Below, in pieces: positions 34,003 through 42,968 of a DNA stretch of 54,595 nucleotides (position 1 is the first letter of the stretch; every line of letters starts with the position of its first letter). The notes under the pieces were generated by a model. That model worked only from the letters and a program-made list of their open reading frames with translations. It had not been told where the DNA came from and ran no database searches. The stretch comes from an uncultured Peptococcaceae bacterium (GTDB lineage Bacteria; Bacillota; Peptococcia; Peptococcales; Peptococcaceae), in NCBI GenBank assembly GCA_949743265.1, contig CATJSX010000049.1:1-54595 (forward strand), read 5' to 3'. The translations under genes were made by a program, and so were the position numbers.

Positions 34003-36072
34003 ATGGAAAAATTATCAAACAAAATTTTGGTATTAGGCATTGACGGCATGGACCCTCGTTTAACCAAAAAATATTTACGTTTGGGTAAAATGCCCAATAT
34101 AGCAGCGTTGATTAAACGAGGAGCGACAAGAGAAGATCTCGTCATGCTAGGCGCTCAGCCTACTATTACGCCGCCTATGTGGACAACACTTTCTACCGGC
34201 GCTTATCCCATGACGCACGGTATTACAGATTTTTGGCTACCAACAGAAGATATTTTAACCCATTTTAAATATAGCATGAACTCGCATCACTGTAAAGCCG
34301 AACCTTTATGGAATATTTTTGCTGAGAGTGGCAAAAAGACATTAGTCTGGCATTGGCCTGGCAACTCATGGCCTCCAACTTCTGAAAATGAAAATTTGAT
34401 GGTCGTTGACGGTTTGCAACCCACTTCTATCAACACCGTAATCAGTCGAGTAGATTGGGAAACCGTTGTATGGGCGCAGCAAAATTTGGATCTCAACGAA
34501 GTCAACACCTTTGAAGTACAACGCGGCGAAAGCGGCGCTGGTTGTGTTATTGATGAACTGGAAATAGAAAATGATGCGTCACAATCTTCAACTGCCGCAC
34601 AAGAAGGGATGGATATGTTTAATGATTCCTTCAGTAGCACATGCGATACTTTACTGATGAATCACAATGAAGGAGAAGGCGTCATTGCTTTTACCAAGCA
34701 TCAATATGGCAATCAAACGGCGTATACTTATGCCAAAATCAAACCTGCTAATGATTGGGCGCAAGCGCCTAAAAATGCTTTGGAATTTTCTCTGACCGTC
34801 AATAATGGTTTGGAACGCCGCCCATGTTTATTAGTACCTGATGAGCATGGCGAATATGGCGCTGTTTGGGTCTATCAATCCAAAAATGAACAGCAACCCT
34901 TAGTTATTTTAGCCAAACCCAATCATTTATACAACGATATCTTGGAAACCGTTATGATTGATGGCATGCCAACATTATGTTCTCGCCAGTATTTGCTCTA
35001 TGATGTCGCCAAAGATGGCAGTAGCGTTAAAATTTATCTTTCCGCTGCAATGAATACAACAAAGCCCGATTTATTTCATCCTCATACTTTATATAATGAA
35101 ATTAGAGAAAATGTCGGCGAAGTTCCTTATGCGCCTATTATGGTTGGCAGCAGTGTTGAAGCTTTTCAAAATGCAATTTTTCCTTCGTGGGACCATTATA
35201 TCGACTGGCAGGCAAAATGTCTTCACTACATGATTGAGCAAAAAGACGTTGAAATTATTTTTTCTCATCTACACAATGTCGACTATTGCGGTCATTCAAT
35301 TTGGTATGATTGTGTCAAACGCATTGGCGTCAATTCCAACCCAGAAGAAATGCAATCATTGATGCAGTATGTGTATGAACAGACTGATACCTATATTGGA
35401 AAATTCTTGCATTTATTGGAAGAAGGCTGGACTATATTTTTAGTCAGTGATCACGGCTTATTGACTTCTTACGAGGAAGATGCCCCTAGTATTGGCGATG
35501 CTTTTGGTACCAATATCGGTGTTATGAAAGAATTAGGTTATACCGTACTTAAAAAAGATGCCAATGGCAATGACCTTAAAGAAATTGATTGGAGCCGCAC
35601 AAAAGCTGTCGCCGCTAGAGGGATTTACATCTATATCAATCTGATGGGACGCAATTCCACCGGTATTGTACCACCGGAAGAAAAATACGAATTAGAGCGC
35701 CAGATTATTGATGATTTGTATAACTATCGCGATGCTGCTACTGGAAAGCGCGTGATCAATTTGGCTATGCGCAATAAAGAAGCAGTACTTTTAGGCATTG
35801 GCGGTGAAGACTGCGGAGATATTATTTATTTCTGCGAAGAAGGATTCAATCGCAATCACGGCGATGCTATTTCAACCACTTTAGGCTATCTGGAAACATC
35901 GGTATCGCCTATATTTATCGCAGCGGGGAACGGAATCAAAGAAAATTTCACCACAAAACGCATCATTCGCGAAGTAGACGTCGCGCCAACTGTCGCTACT
36001 GTTGGTGGCGTCAGAATGCCTAATGAATGTGAAGGTGCGCCAGTCTATCAAATTATTGATTACGACGCTTAA
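34003..36072 (+). CDS. AlkP-superfamily phosphodiesterase/phosphohydrolase, copy 2 (COG3379-like)
   Basis: 689 residues from the ATG at 34003 (GAGGAG upstream, with a longish spacing). No signal peptide. Catalytic set as in copy 1: Asp14 (GIDGMDP), Thr56 nucleophile (PTITPPMW), Asp/His in HLHNVDYCGH, Asp-His in VSDHG, and His in RNHGDAISTT. The extra mid-domain is present (conserved RRPCLLVPDEHGEYGAVWVYQSKNEQ block). The C-terminus ends CEGAPVYQI like its paralogues. It is the only copy followed by a transporter gene (36279), which makes a transport-then-hydrolysis pathway plausible. Substrate unknown. Confidence 0.8.
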   Translation: MEKLSNKILVLGIDGMDPRLTKKYLRLGKMPNIAALIKRGATREDLVMLGAQPTITPPMWTTLSTGAYPMTHGITDFWLPTEDILTHFKYSMNSHHCKAEPLWNIFAESGKKTLVWHWPGNSWPPTSENENLMVVDGLQPTSINTVISRVDWETVVWAQQNLDLNEVNTFEVQRGESGAGCVIDELEIENDASQSSTAAQEGMDMFNDSFSSTCDTLLMNHNEGEGVIAFTKHQYGNQTAYTYAKIKPANDWAQAPKNALEFSLTVNNGLERRPCLLVPDEHGEYGAVWVYQSKNEQQPLVILAKPNHLYNDILETVMIDGMPTLCSRQYLLYDVAKDGSSVKIYLSAAMNTTKPDLFHPHTLYNEIRENVGEVPYAPIMVGSSVEAFQNAIFPSWDHYIDWQAKCLHYMIEQKDVEIIFSHLHNVDYCGHSIWYDCVKRIGVNSNPEEMQSLMQYVYEQTDTYIGKFLHLLEEGWTIFLVSDHGLLTSYEEDAPSIGDAFGTNIGVMKELGYTVLKKDANGNDLKEIDWSRTKAVAARGIYIYINLMGRNSTGIVPPEEKYELERQIIDDLYNYRDAATGKRVINLAMRNKEAVLLGIGGEDCGDIIYFCEEGFNRNHGDAISTTLGYLETSVSPIFIAAGNGIKENFTTKRIIREVDVAPTVATVGGVRMPNECEGAPVYQIIDYDA

Positions 36073-36166
36073 AATGCTTGCATTTGTGCGTCAAAATAAT
36101 TGATTTTGAAAAATAGCAAAAAATTTCGCTGTCAAAAATACTATGATTTATTAGATAGTCAATTTC

Positions 36167-36240
36167 GAGCTGAAAAACGACGACGTTTCGCTGTTTTTCA
36201 GCTCTTTTTTATACAAATTACTGTGTCTAATAAATCATGA
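36167..36240 (+). repeat. Dispersed 74-bp hairpin repeat, copy B (also a terminator for AlkP copy 2)
   Basis: Matches 15916-15989 in inverted orientation. The hairpin (36167-36204) is followed by TTTTTTATAC on the plus strand, so here it can terminate the AlkP copy 2 transcript. The sequence to its left (36141-36160, ATGATTTATTAGATAGTC) resembles the reverse complement of its right tail, so the whole 36141-36240 block is an imperfect ~100-bp palindrome. Confidence 0.8.
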
Positions 36241-36252
36241 TTTTTTAGACAC
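36223..36252 (+). promoter_or_regulatory. 30-bp near-perfect palindrome before the permease gene
   Basis: Half-sites GTGTCTAA and TTAGACAC flank ATCATGAT-like centre sequence, with a single mismatched pair. It begins inside repeat copy B and ends 12 bp before the AGGAGGG site. It may be an operator for the permease; copy A of the repeat carries only one half of it. Confidence 0.5.
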
Positions 36253-36278
36253 CGATTGATTTTTAGGAGGGAAGCGTT

Positions 36279-37715
36279 ATGAAAGCTAATACATCATCAA
36301 AAATATTTAACAGTCAATATTTTCATTATGCTCTTGTCTTTTTCTTTTGCTTTCTGTTTCGGTTTATTCCACCGTTTGCAGTCGTAACACCCTACGGTAT
36401 GGGCATCATTGGCTGTTTTATCGGCGTTATTTATGGTTGGTCAACCCTCAATATGTTTATCCCCAGTTTAATTGCGCTCGTCGGTTTATCCCTTTCTATT
36501 GGTACACTACCATTGATTGCTGCGGCATTTGGTAATATGACGGTAGCTGGCATGTTTTTTGTTTTTATGGTCATGGGTGTTGCTATCGAAGTCGGTGGTA
36601 TTGATTGGCTGGTAAATAAATTGCTGCGCAGCAAATTATTTATGGGCAAAGCATGGTTTACAGTATGGTTCTTTTTGTTTCTTTGTTTTATTTTAGGCAA
36701 TTTTGGTGCGATTTTCTTAGTGTTAATCGTTTGTCAATTTATCGCTAGTCTTTTAAAACAGATAGATGCTAAACCATATAGTTCACTAACCTGTTTATTA
36801 TTTTTAGGCGTTGCCTATTGCTTAATGATGGGACAAGTGGTTTTCCCTTATTTAGGTTTAGGTATCACTTTGACTAGTGCTTATACAGCAATGTGTCCCA
36901 TTCCGTTAGACATGGGAAAATATATGTTGTTTGGTTTACCGTTGGGAACAATCATGACAATTGTTTATGTCTTAATCATGCGTTTCATTTTTCGAGCAGA
37001 TGTCACACCATTTCAAAATTTGACCGAAGACGTTTTGGGAGAAGCTAAGCCTTGCACTGCTGATCAAAAAAAAGCCTTATACGCTCTGCTCGCCATGATT
37101 GTTTTCAATATTTGTTCTGCATTTCCTTTCTTAGGTCCGCTCTATCAGGCAACAGCTTATTTGACCATGTTTGGTAATGCTATCGTTCTTCTAATCATTA
37201 TGGGATTACTAAAACGAACAGACGGCACACCATTATTTGACCCGAAAAAAGCGTCAGGTTATGTCGCGTGGGATATTATTCTTTTAACGGCTTTTATTAT
37301 GGTCATTTCCAATTACATGACAGCGTCAGAAACGGGTATCATGGATTCTTTGTTCATATTTTTACAACCGATGACACAATTTTCACCATGGATATTTGTA
37401 GTGCTTCTCATCGCTGTTGCCGCCATCATTACCAATTTTGCTAACAACTTAGTATTGACAATCGCTTTACTGCCTTTTATGATAACTTATTTGACACAAG
37501 TAGGTCTCTCACCTACAGGACCAGTGATTTTATTTTTTATTTCTTGTCAAATGGCACTTTGCACACCAGGCGGCAGCCCTATGACAGCAGTTGCTTTTTC
37601 TATGAAAGATTGGGTAGAACCTAAAATGATGATGCACTACGGATTATATCTATTACCGCTGTTATTATTTTTTGATTTGCTCTTTGGTATTCCGTTAAGC
37701 ATAATCCTATTTTAA
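36279..37715 (+). CDS. SLC13/DASS-type anion permease (ion transporter superfamily)
   Basis: 478 residues with ~11-12 hydrophobic segments and AGGAGGG upstream of the ATG. The repeat architecture and the paired motifs of the ion-transporter superfamily are suggested by GNFGAIFLVLIVCQF in the first half and NFANNLVLTIALLPFMI plus ALCTPGGSPMTAVAFS in the second. Such carriers move dicarboxylates, sulfate or similar anions with sodium or protons. The exact substrate is not readable. Position after AlkP copy 2 suggests it imports the AlkP substrate or exports a product. It has a strong terminator downstream. Confidence 0.75.
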   Translation: MKANTSSKIFNSQYFHYALVFFFCFLFRFIPPFAVVTPYGMGIIGCFIGVIYGWSTLNMFIPSLIALVGLSLSIGTLPLIAAAFGNMTVAGMFFVFMVMGVAIEVGGIDWLVNKLLRSKLFMGKAWFTVWFFLFLCFILGNFGAIFLVLIVCQFIASLLKQIDAKPYSSLTCLLFLGVAYCLMMGQVVFPYLGLGITLTSAYTAMCPIPLDMGKYMLFGLPLGTIMTIVYVLIMRFIFRADVTPFQNLTEDVLGEAKPCTADQKKALYALLAMIVFNICSAFPFLGPLYQATAYLTMFGNAIVLLIIMGLLKRTDGTPLFDPKKASGYVAWDIILLTAFIMVISNYMTASETGIMDSLFIFLQPMTQFSPWIFVVLLIAVAAIITNFANNLVLTIALLPFMITYLTQVGLSPTGPVILFFISCQMALCTPGGSPMTAVAFSMKDWVEPKMMMHYGLYLLPLLLFFDLLFGIPLSIILF

Positions 37716-37780
37716 AAAGTTTGTTGGCATAACGGCTTAAATTCTAATAACTGAATTGCGACGTTTTAATTTTAAATGTT

Positions 37781-37815
37781 AAAAAACTGCCCTTTTTTCA
37801 AAAGGGCAGTTTTTT
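37781..37815. terminator. Bidirectional terminator after the permease
   Basis: Perfect 16-bp stem built on ACTGCCCTTTT / AAAAGGGCAGT with A6 and T6 flanks, giving U-runs in both directions between converging genes. Confidence 0.9.
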
Positions 37816-37817
37816 AA

Positions 37818-38360
37818 TTAGATACGCTTTGACAAAAGACCTTTGTCACGCGCTATTTTTGTTCGCGCAGGCAATTTTTGATATGCATTAGAACGAACAA
37901 ATTTTTGATGTTCATCAGTAAGCAATTTCATTTCAGCAGTTAAACCACCCACTTGCAAATTACTGCTGCCTTGACGAGAATTGGCATGAGCAGCCGCTTG
38001 TATCAACGTATTCATCTTACGTTCATAATGACATTGCACTTCTTGTTGACTGCGACACTGTTGCAAAGATTGTTTATATACACGACGCATACGCTCTTGT
38101 TTTAACGCCTCGCTATAAAGTTCCGGCGCATTTTGACGAGCATATTGCAATTCAGCAGCAGTAAGTGCCTTACCGTTTGAGAGTTTAATAGAAAGATTGC
38201 TGCGACGATTGGCGGCGATATTTTTCTGTGCAAATTGCACAATCTTCGTTTGTTGCCGCGTTATTTCATCATCAGACTCATCTTTAACCAAAACAACTTC
38301 CGAATAAATATCTATTGGCGATTGAGTGATAAATTTAGGCCCAGTCACTATATCGTTCAC
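37818..38360 (-). CDS. Hypothetical protein, 180 aa, paired with the upstream 381-aa gene
   Basis: GTG start at 38360 with GGAGG seven bases upstream; an in-frame TTG earlier would include that site. The protein is very polar and helical, rich in Gln, Arg and Lys, with long helices (AAELQYARQNAPELYSEALKQERMRRVYKQSLQQ, region ~90-125) and no membrane segment. I recognise no family. It begins 14 bp after the 381-residue gene, so the two are cotranscribed and probably work together. Confidence 0.6.
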   Translation of the reverse strand: MNDIVTGPKFITQSPIDIYSEVVLVKDESDDEITRQQTKIVQFAQKNIAANRRSNLSIKLSNGKALTAAELQYARQNAPELYSEALKQERMRRVYKQSLQQCRSQQEVQCHYERKMNTLIQAAAHANSRQGSSNLQVGGLTAEMKLLTDEHQKFVRSNAYQKLPARTKIARDKGLLSKRI

Positions 38361-38374
38361 ACTGACGCCTCCTT

Positions 38375-39520
38375 TCAAACGGACAAATCCATCGTGCCGG
38401 CAGAAACGTCAGCAACGGTGCTTTCAACTGATAAAGACGTTGATGGTATTGATAAATAGTTTCCGACAGCCTCATAACGATTGTCATTAGCATATAGCTG
38501 ATACTTAAGCGGCACAAATTGATCACGAATCTGACCATATTCCCGACTTTTGCGCAAAGTACGACGTCGCTTTAACTCTTGTGCCAAAGCGCGGGCTTCT
38601 TCCAATTCTTGTCGTTTCAAAGCATTTTTACGACGGATATCCAACTGTCCTTCTTCACTCAAACGCTTCAATTTCGTTTGTGCGCGATTGATAACACCTT
38701 TCATTTGCGCTACAGCCAAACGAATCTCATCTTCATCTAATGATTTATCAGCTTTTGCACGGTTAATCTGTCCACGAAGATTACCAATAAGCCCTTTGAC
38801 GTTACCACTATTGCTGATACGTGCCAATCTCGCCAAATCTTTGCCGGGACGATAATTAAGCCGTTTGGTAAATACAAAGCGTATCGTTCCGTCAGGCGTT
38901 TCGATCTCTGTAATATTGCGACCGCCTTTTTCTTTGTAGTGACGCACAGACCCTTTATAAGCCAAATCAAAAAATCGTTGCTGATAAGTATCTTCCTTAG
39001 GCGCTACCTGATCCACCCAAATAGTCGGCTCGCCGTTTTCACTGACAGCTGCTGTAATTCTAGCTTGATAGCCTTGCTGACCGAAATCTTTTTGCACTTC
39101 TTCCAACTGTGTATAAAGTTCTTTCAGCAACTGCACGCTTTGGTCAAATGATTCTTTACTTACTGCTGCCTGCTCCAAAAAACTCTGACTGACAATGATA
39201 TGCGTATCGCCAGCATTTAATTTTTGAGCATAAACTTGCTGTGCGGCAATATCGTCACCAGTTAAAAAATGTAGTTTAACGTCGGACAACGCTTTTTGCA
39301 GATTCTCTGCACACTGCTTCAGCGTATCCTGCCATAACGCTTCTTCATCAACAGCAGGTAAAGAAGCAGAATAAATTTCGCTAGGATAATTTCCGCCACT
39401 TATTCGTTGATCCTGAACAGTTTTGGTTACTGGCAATGATGATGGAGCAGGTGTAGAAATTTTGGACAGATTTGAAATTTTTTTAGGCTCAGTAGTCATT
39501 GAACAACCAGTAAGCATCAT
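38375..39520 (-). CDS. Hypothetical protein, 381 aa, helical and basic in its second half
   Basis: Start ATG at 39520 after AAGGAGG. The N-terminus MMLTGCSMTTEPKK contains LTGC, but there is no hydrophobic signal before it, so it is not a convincing lipoprotein. Residues ~60-200 look like a mixed alpha/beta domain (DTHIIVSQSFLEQAAVS; ARITAAVSENGEPTIWVDQV). Residues ~215-340 are long, strongly charged helices likely to form a coiled coil (AQMKGVINRAQTKLKRLSEEG; ALKRQELEEARALAQELKRRR). No family recognised. An extended -10 (TGATATAAT, 39551-39559) lies just upstream. Heads a two-gene unit. Confidence 0.6.
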   Translation of the reverse strand: MMLTGCSMTTEPKKISNLSKISTPAPSSLPVTKTVQDQRISGGNYPSEIYSASLPAVDEEALWQDTLKQCAENLQKALSDVKLHFLTGDDIAAQQVYAQKLNAGDTHIIVSQSFLEQAAVSKESFDQSVQLLKELYTQLEEVQKDFGQQGYQARITAAVSENGEPTIWVDQVAPKEDTYQQRFFDLAYKGSVRHYKEKGGRNITEIETPDGTIRFVFTKRLNYRPGKDLARLARISNSGNVKGLIGNLRGQINRAKADKSLDEDEIRLAVAQMKGVINRAQTKLKRLSEEGQLDIRRKNALKRQELEEARALAQELKRRRTLRKSREYGQIRDQFVPLKYQLYANDNRYEAVGNYLSIPSTSLSVESTVADVSAGTMDLSV

Positions 39521-39550
39521 TGTATCCTCCTTTCTTCCTTGAAAATGTTT

Positions 39551-39576
39551 ATTATATCAATCGGCAAATTTGTCAA
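39551..39576 (-). promoter_or_regulatory. Promoter of the 381/180-aa gene pair
   Basis: Minus strand extended -10 TGATATAAT (TATAAT at 39551-39556). TTGACA occurs at 39571-39576 but only 14 bp away, too close for a standard pair, so the extended -10 may carry the promoter. Confidence 0.4.
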
Positions 39577-39718
39577 AAAATCAAGAAGACTTAGCTTTTT
39601 CTTTTTAGTATTTTTTTAACGCGCCCATTAAACAAAAACAAATTTTTAGAAATGCCTTAAGAAAAACCAAAAGACACCACTTGATAGTGTATGAATTTTA
39701 TTCAAAGAGTGAACAATA

Positions 39719-39747
39719 TTGACAGGATATTATTTTAATGGTATGTT
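39719..39747 (+). promoter_or_regulatory. Promoter of rnr
   Basis: Consensus -35 TTGACA (39719-39724), 17-bp spacer and -10 TATGTT (39742-39747), 40 bp before the start codon. Confidence 0.7.
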
Positions 39748-39786
39748 TTGAAAGCGGCACTTGAAAAGAAAGAAGGTTGACCTTAG

Positions 39787-42078
39787 ATGATCGACAAAGA
39801 ACGATTATTAACATTGATGAAAGAAGAAGCGACACGCCCCCTGAGCGAGAGCGAACTCATTGAACAATTACAGTTAGAAAGCGTCGAAGAAATGGTAACG
39901 CTGAAAAGTTTGCTGAAAGAATTGGAAAATGAAGGAGCATTAGTACTTACCCGTAAAAACCGCTATGGTTTGCCAGAACAATTAAATTTATTTGTAGGTC
40001 GGCTGATTCGTCATCCCAAAGGATTTGGTTTTTTAGCTATTGATGGCGTCGACGAAGATTTATATATCAACAGCAATGATCTGCATGGCGCAATGCACAA
40101 CGATCGAGTTATTGCCCGCGTTAAACGTCCAGCAGTCGTTGACAAACGAACAGGCGCAACTTATCGCGCAGAAGGGGAAGTTATCCGTATTTTAGTGCGC
40201 AATACCGAACGAGTTTTGGGTACCTTTGAAAAAAGTCACTATTTTGGCTTTGTCACGCCTGATGATAAACGTTTTGGCAGTGATATTTTTATCTCCAAAG
40301 ATGACATGATGGACGCGCAAAGCGGCATGAAAGTTATGGTAGAAATTACCCGTTGGCCAGAAAATAATCGCAGTGCCGAAGGAAAAATCGTAGAAGTTAT
40401 TGGTGTTAAAGGCGATCCAGGTATTGACGTTATTTCCGTTGTGTACAAGCACAATCTGCCGCAAAATTTTCCTCAAAACGTGCAAAATGCCGCCCAAGAA
40501 GTCCCAGAAAGCGTATTATCTTATGAATTAACTGGTCGACGAGATTTGCGAAATTTACCGATGATTACTATTGATGGCGATGATGCCAAAGATTTAGATG
40601 ATGCTGTAACGCTAGAAAAATTGGAGAATGGTTTATACCGCCTAGGCGTTCATATTGCTGACGTTGGACATTATGTGCCAGCAGAAAGTATTTTGGATCA
40701 AGAAGCATTGAAGCGAGCGACCAGTATTTATTTAGTCGATCGTGTTATTCCCATGCTACCGCAACGACTCAGCAATGGTATTTGCAGTTTAAATGCCGGA
40801 GTTGATCGTTTGGCAATGACTTGTTTTATGGATATTGATCATAAAGGTGTTGTTGTTAATCACGAAATTTGCGAGTCAGTTATTCATGTGGATTACCGTA
40901 TGACGTACAAAGATGTCAACAAAATTATCGTTGATGAAGATAAATCGCTGCGTGAACAATATCATTCTATTGTGCCTATGCTGGAAGAAATGGCTAAGTT
41001 GCAAAGCATTTTGCAAAAGAAACGTATGCGACGCGGAGCGATAGAATTTGACGTACCAGAAAGTAAAGTATTTTTAGACGAAAATGGTAAACCATTGCGT
41101 ATTGAATGGCGGGAAAGGCTTTTAGCCGACCAAATCATCGAAGAATTCATGCTTTGCGCCAATGAAACAGTAGCCGAACATTATTTTTGGCTGGACGTTC
41201 CTTTTTTATATCGCGTACACGAAGAACCCAAAAGTGAAAATTTGCTTGACGTCAATAAATTCTTGCAAGTCTTTGGCTATCATTTGAAAGGCGTTGGCGG
41301 AGCTATGCATCCTAAAGCCTATCAATCTATTGTAGAAGCTGTTCGTGGCGAAAAAGAAGAAAAGACAATCAATACTATTCTGCTGCGCTCTATGCAGCAC
41401 GCTCGTTACAGTACAGAAGCCCTAGGACATTTCGGCTTGGCAGCTAAATACTATGCCCATTTTACTTCACCTATCCGTCGCTATCCTGACCTAGCCATTC
41501 ATCGCGTCATTAAAGAATGTTTGCATCATGGCGAAAAATTATCTGCTGAACGCAACCATTATTGGGCAAATAAAATGAGCGAGTATGCAGAAATATCTTC
41601 CATGCGGGAAAAAATCGCCGAAGAAGCAGAGCGAGAAAGCGTTGATATGAAAAAAGTAGAATATATGCTTCCTTTCGAAGGCGAAATTTTTAACGGCGTC
41701 ATCAGTGGTGTTACCAACTTTGGTTTTTTTGTACAACTGGAAAATTCTGTAGAAGGATTAGTCCATATTTCCAGCTTAATTGACGACTTTTATCAATTTG
41801 AGCCTACTACTTATACTCTTTTAGGAGAACACACCCGCAACCAGTATCAGCTGGGACAAGAAGTTACCGTTCGTTTAGTAAAGGTCAATGTCGACGAACG
41901 CCAGCTTGATTTTGAAATCATCCGTAAAAATAAAAAGAAGAAAAACAACACTAATGCTTCATCAAACCAAAAAAGCCGCATTGAAACCAAAAAAAGAGTT
42001 CATCCCAAGGATCATAAAAAATCCAACAAAAGTAAAAAGAAAATGAAGAAGCGCCACATTGACAACAATAAATGGTAA
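39787..42078 (+). CDS. rnr: RNase R: 3'-5' exoribonuclease
   Basis: 763 residues. An N-terminal HTH-like region (~1-60) is followed by two cold-shock domains (~65-130 GRLIRHPKGFGFLAIDG; ~140-205 GTFEKSHYFGFVTPDD). The RNB catalytic domain has the metal-binding aspartates in TIDGDDAKDLDDAV (~262-274). An S1 domain (~640-720, FNGVISGVTNFGFFVQLENSVEGLVHISSL) and a Lys-rich tail follow. Known role: degradation of structured RNA, and of tmRNA-tagged transcripts with SmpB. In many Firmicutes smpB follows rnr; it does not here. Confidence 0.96.
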   Translation: MIDKERLLTLMKEEATRPLSESELIEQLQLESVEEMVTLKSLLKELENEGALVLTRKNRYGLPEQLNLFVGRLIRHPKGFGFLAIDGVDEDLYINSNDLHGAMHNDRVIARVKRPAVVDKRTGATYRAEGEVIRILVRNTERVLGTFEKSHYFGFVTPDDKRFGSDIFISKDDMMDAQSGMKVMVEITRWPENNRSAEGKIVEVIGVKGDPGIDVISVVYKHNLPQNFPQNVQNAAQEVPESVLSYELTGRRDLRNLPMITIDGDDAKDLDDAVTLEKLENGLYRLGVHIADVGHYVPAESILDQEALKRATSIYLVDRVIPMLPQRLSNGICSLNAGVDRLAMTCFMDIDHKGVVVNHEICESVIHVDYRMTYKDVNKIIVDEDKSLREQYHSIVPMLEEMAKLQSILQKKRMRRGAIEFDVPESKVFLDENGKPLRIEWRERLLADQIIEEFMLCANETVAEHYFWLDVPFLYRVHEEPKSENLLDVNKFLQVFGYHLKGVGGAMHPKAYQSIVEAVRGEKEEKTINTILLRSMQHARYSTEALGHFGLAAKYYAHFTSPIRRYPDLAIHRVIKECLHHGEKLSAERNHYWANKMSEYAEISSMREKIAEEAERESVDMKKVEYMLPFEGEIFNGVISGVTNFGFFVQLENSVEGLVHISSLIDDFYQFEPTTYTLLGEHTRNQYQLGQEVTVRLVKVNVDERQLDFEIIRKNKKKKNNTNASSNQKSRIETKKRVHPKDHKKSNKSKKKMKKRHIDNNKW

Positions 42079-42156
42079 CCCTTGCCAATAAAAAATTCGC
42101 GGTAATCATGCGGCATAAAATTGTCGATTTTTTTCCTTCATTCCATTTCATAGCCA

Positions 42157-42209
42157 TAAAAATACCCAAGAAACAAGCAGCTTTTCCTCGTGCTTATTTC
42201 TTGGGTATT
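42157..42209. terminator. Terminator between rnr and the amino-acid ABC operon
   Basis: 13-bp perfect outer stem AATACCCAAGAAA / TTTCTTGGGTATT with an inner AAGCA/TGCTT pairing. The minus strand reads on into TTTTTATGG (terminating the ABC operon); the plus side has a weaker U-run. Confidence 0.75.
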
Positions 42210-42241
42210 ATCTTGTGTTGTTTATTTTTACTGCTGATTTT

Positions 42242-42964
42242 CTACAGAACTTTAGCCAAAAAATCTTGCGTTCGTTTTAATTGCGGCTTACTGAATAAAT
42301 CAGCTGGTTTGCCTTGTTCCATAACAATGCCTTCATCCATAAAAAACACGCGATCACTGACTTCACGGGCAAAGCCCATTTCGTGAGTAACGATAATCAT
42401 GGTCATACCCTCTTTGGTCAAATCACGAATAACATTCAGCACTTCGCCAACCATTTCTGGATCTAAAGCGGAAGTTGGTTCATCAAAGAGCATGATTTTA
42501 GGCTGCATTGCCAAAGCGCGAGCAATCGCTACACGCTGTTGTTGTCCACCCGATAAGGTATTGGGGTAAACGTTGGCTTTTTCCGCTAAGCCAACTTTTT
42601 GCAGCAACTGCAAACCAATGTTTTCCGCTTCACTTTTGCCCATGCCTTTAACTTTGCGGGGAGCTAAAGTAATATTATCCATTACTGTCATATGAGGAAA
42701 TAAATTGAACCGCTGAAACACCATACCCAAATTTTCCCGCATTTTATTAACGTTATGAGATTTATCAGTAATGCTTTCGCCATTAATAACGATCTCGCCA
42801 CAAGTTGGCTCTTCCAATAGATTGATACAACGCAAAAATGTACTTTTACCGGAGCCAGAAGGACCAATAACAGAAACAATTTCTTTTTCAGCAATAGTTT
42901 CCGTCACTCCTTTAAGGACTTCCAAATGACCAAAACTTTTGTGCAGATTCTTAATTTCTATCAT
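42242..42964 (-). CDS. Polar amino-acid ABC transporter ATPase (GlnQ/HisP type)
   Basis: 240 residues from the ATG at 42964, with AAGGAG nine bases upstream. Walker [11 protein letters not shown]-loop [17 protein letters not shown], signature [15 protein letters not shown], Walker [15 protein letters not shown] and H-loop [21 protein letters not shown] are all present, and the wording of these is typical of glutamine/histidine family ATPases. It is the last gene of binding protein-permease-ATPase. Known role: powers uptake of a polar amino acid; which one is not readable. Confidence 0.94.
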   Translation of the reverse strand: MIEIKNLHKSFGHLEVLKGVTETIAEKEIVSVIGPSGSGKSTFLRCINLLEEPTCGEIVINGESITDKSHNVNKMRENLGMVFQRFNLFPHMTVMDNITLAPRKVKGMGKSEAENIGLQLLQKVGLAEKANVYPNTLSGGQQQRVAIARALAMQPKIMLFDEPTSALDPEMVGEVLNVIRDLTKEGMTMIIVTHEMGFAREVSDRVFFMDEGIVMEQGKPADLFSKPQLKRTQDFLAKVL

Positions 42965-42968
42965 GATA

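Noticed and set aside
38375-39520. Lipoprotein call for the 381-aa protein from its LTGC near the N-terminus
   Set aside because: There is no positively charged and hydrophobic signal region before the cysteine.
42072-42386. 104-residue plus-strand ORF between rnr and the ABC operon
   Set aside because: It spans a terminator hairpin and overlaps the ATPase gene antisense; starts inside the rnr stop region without a binding site.
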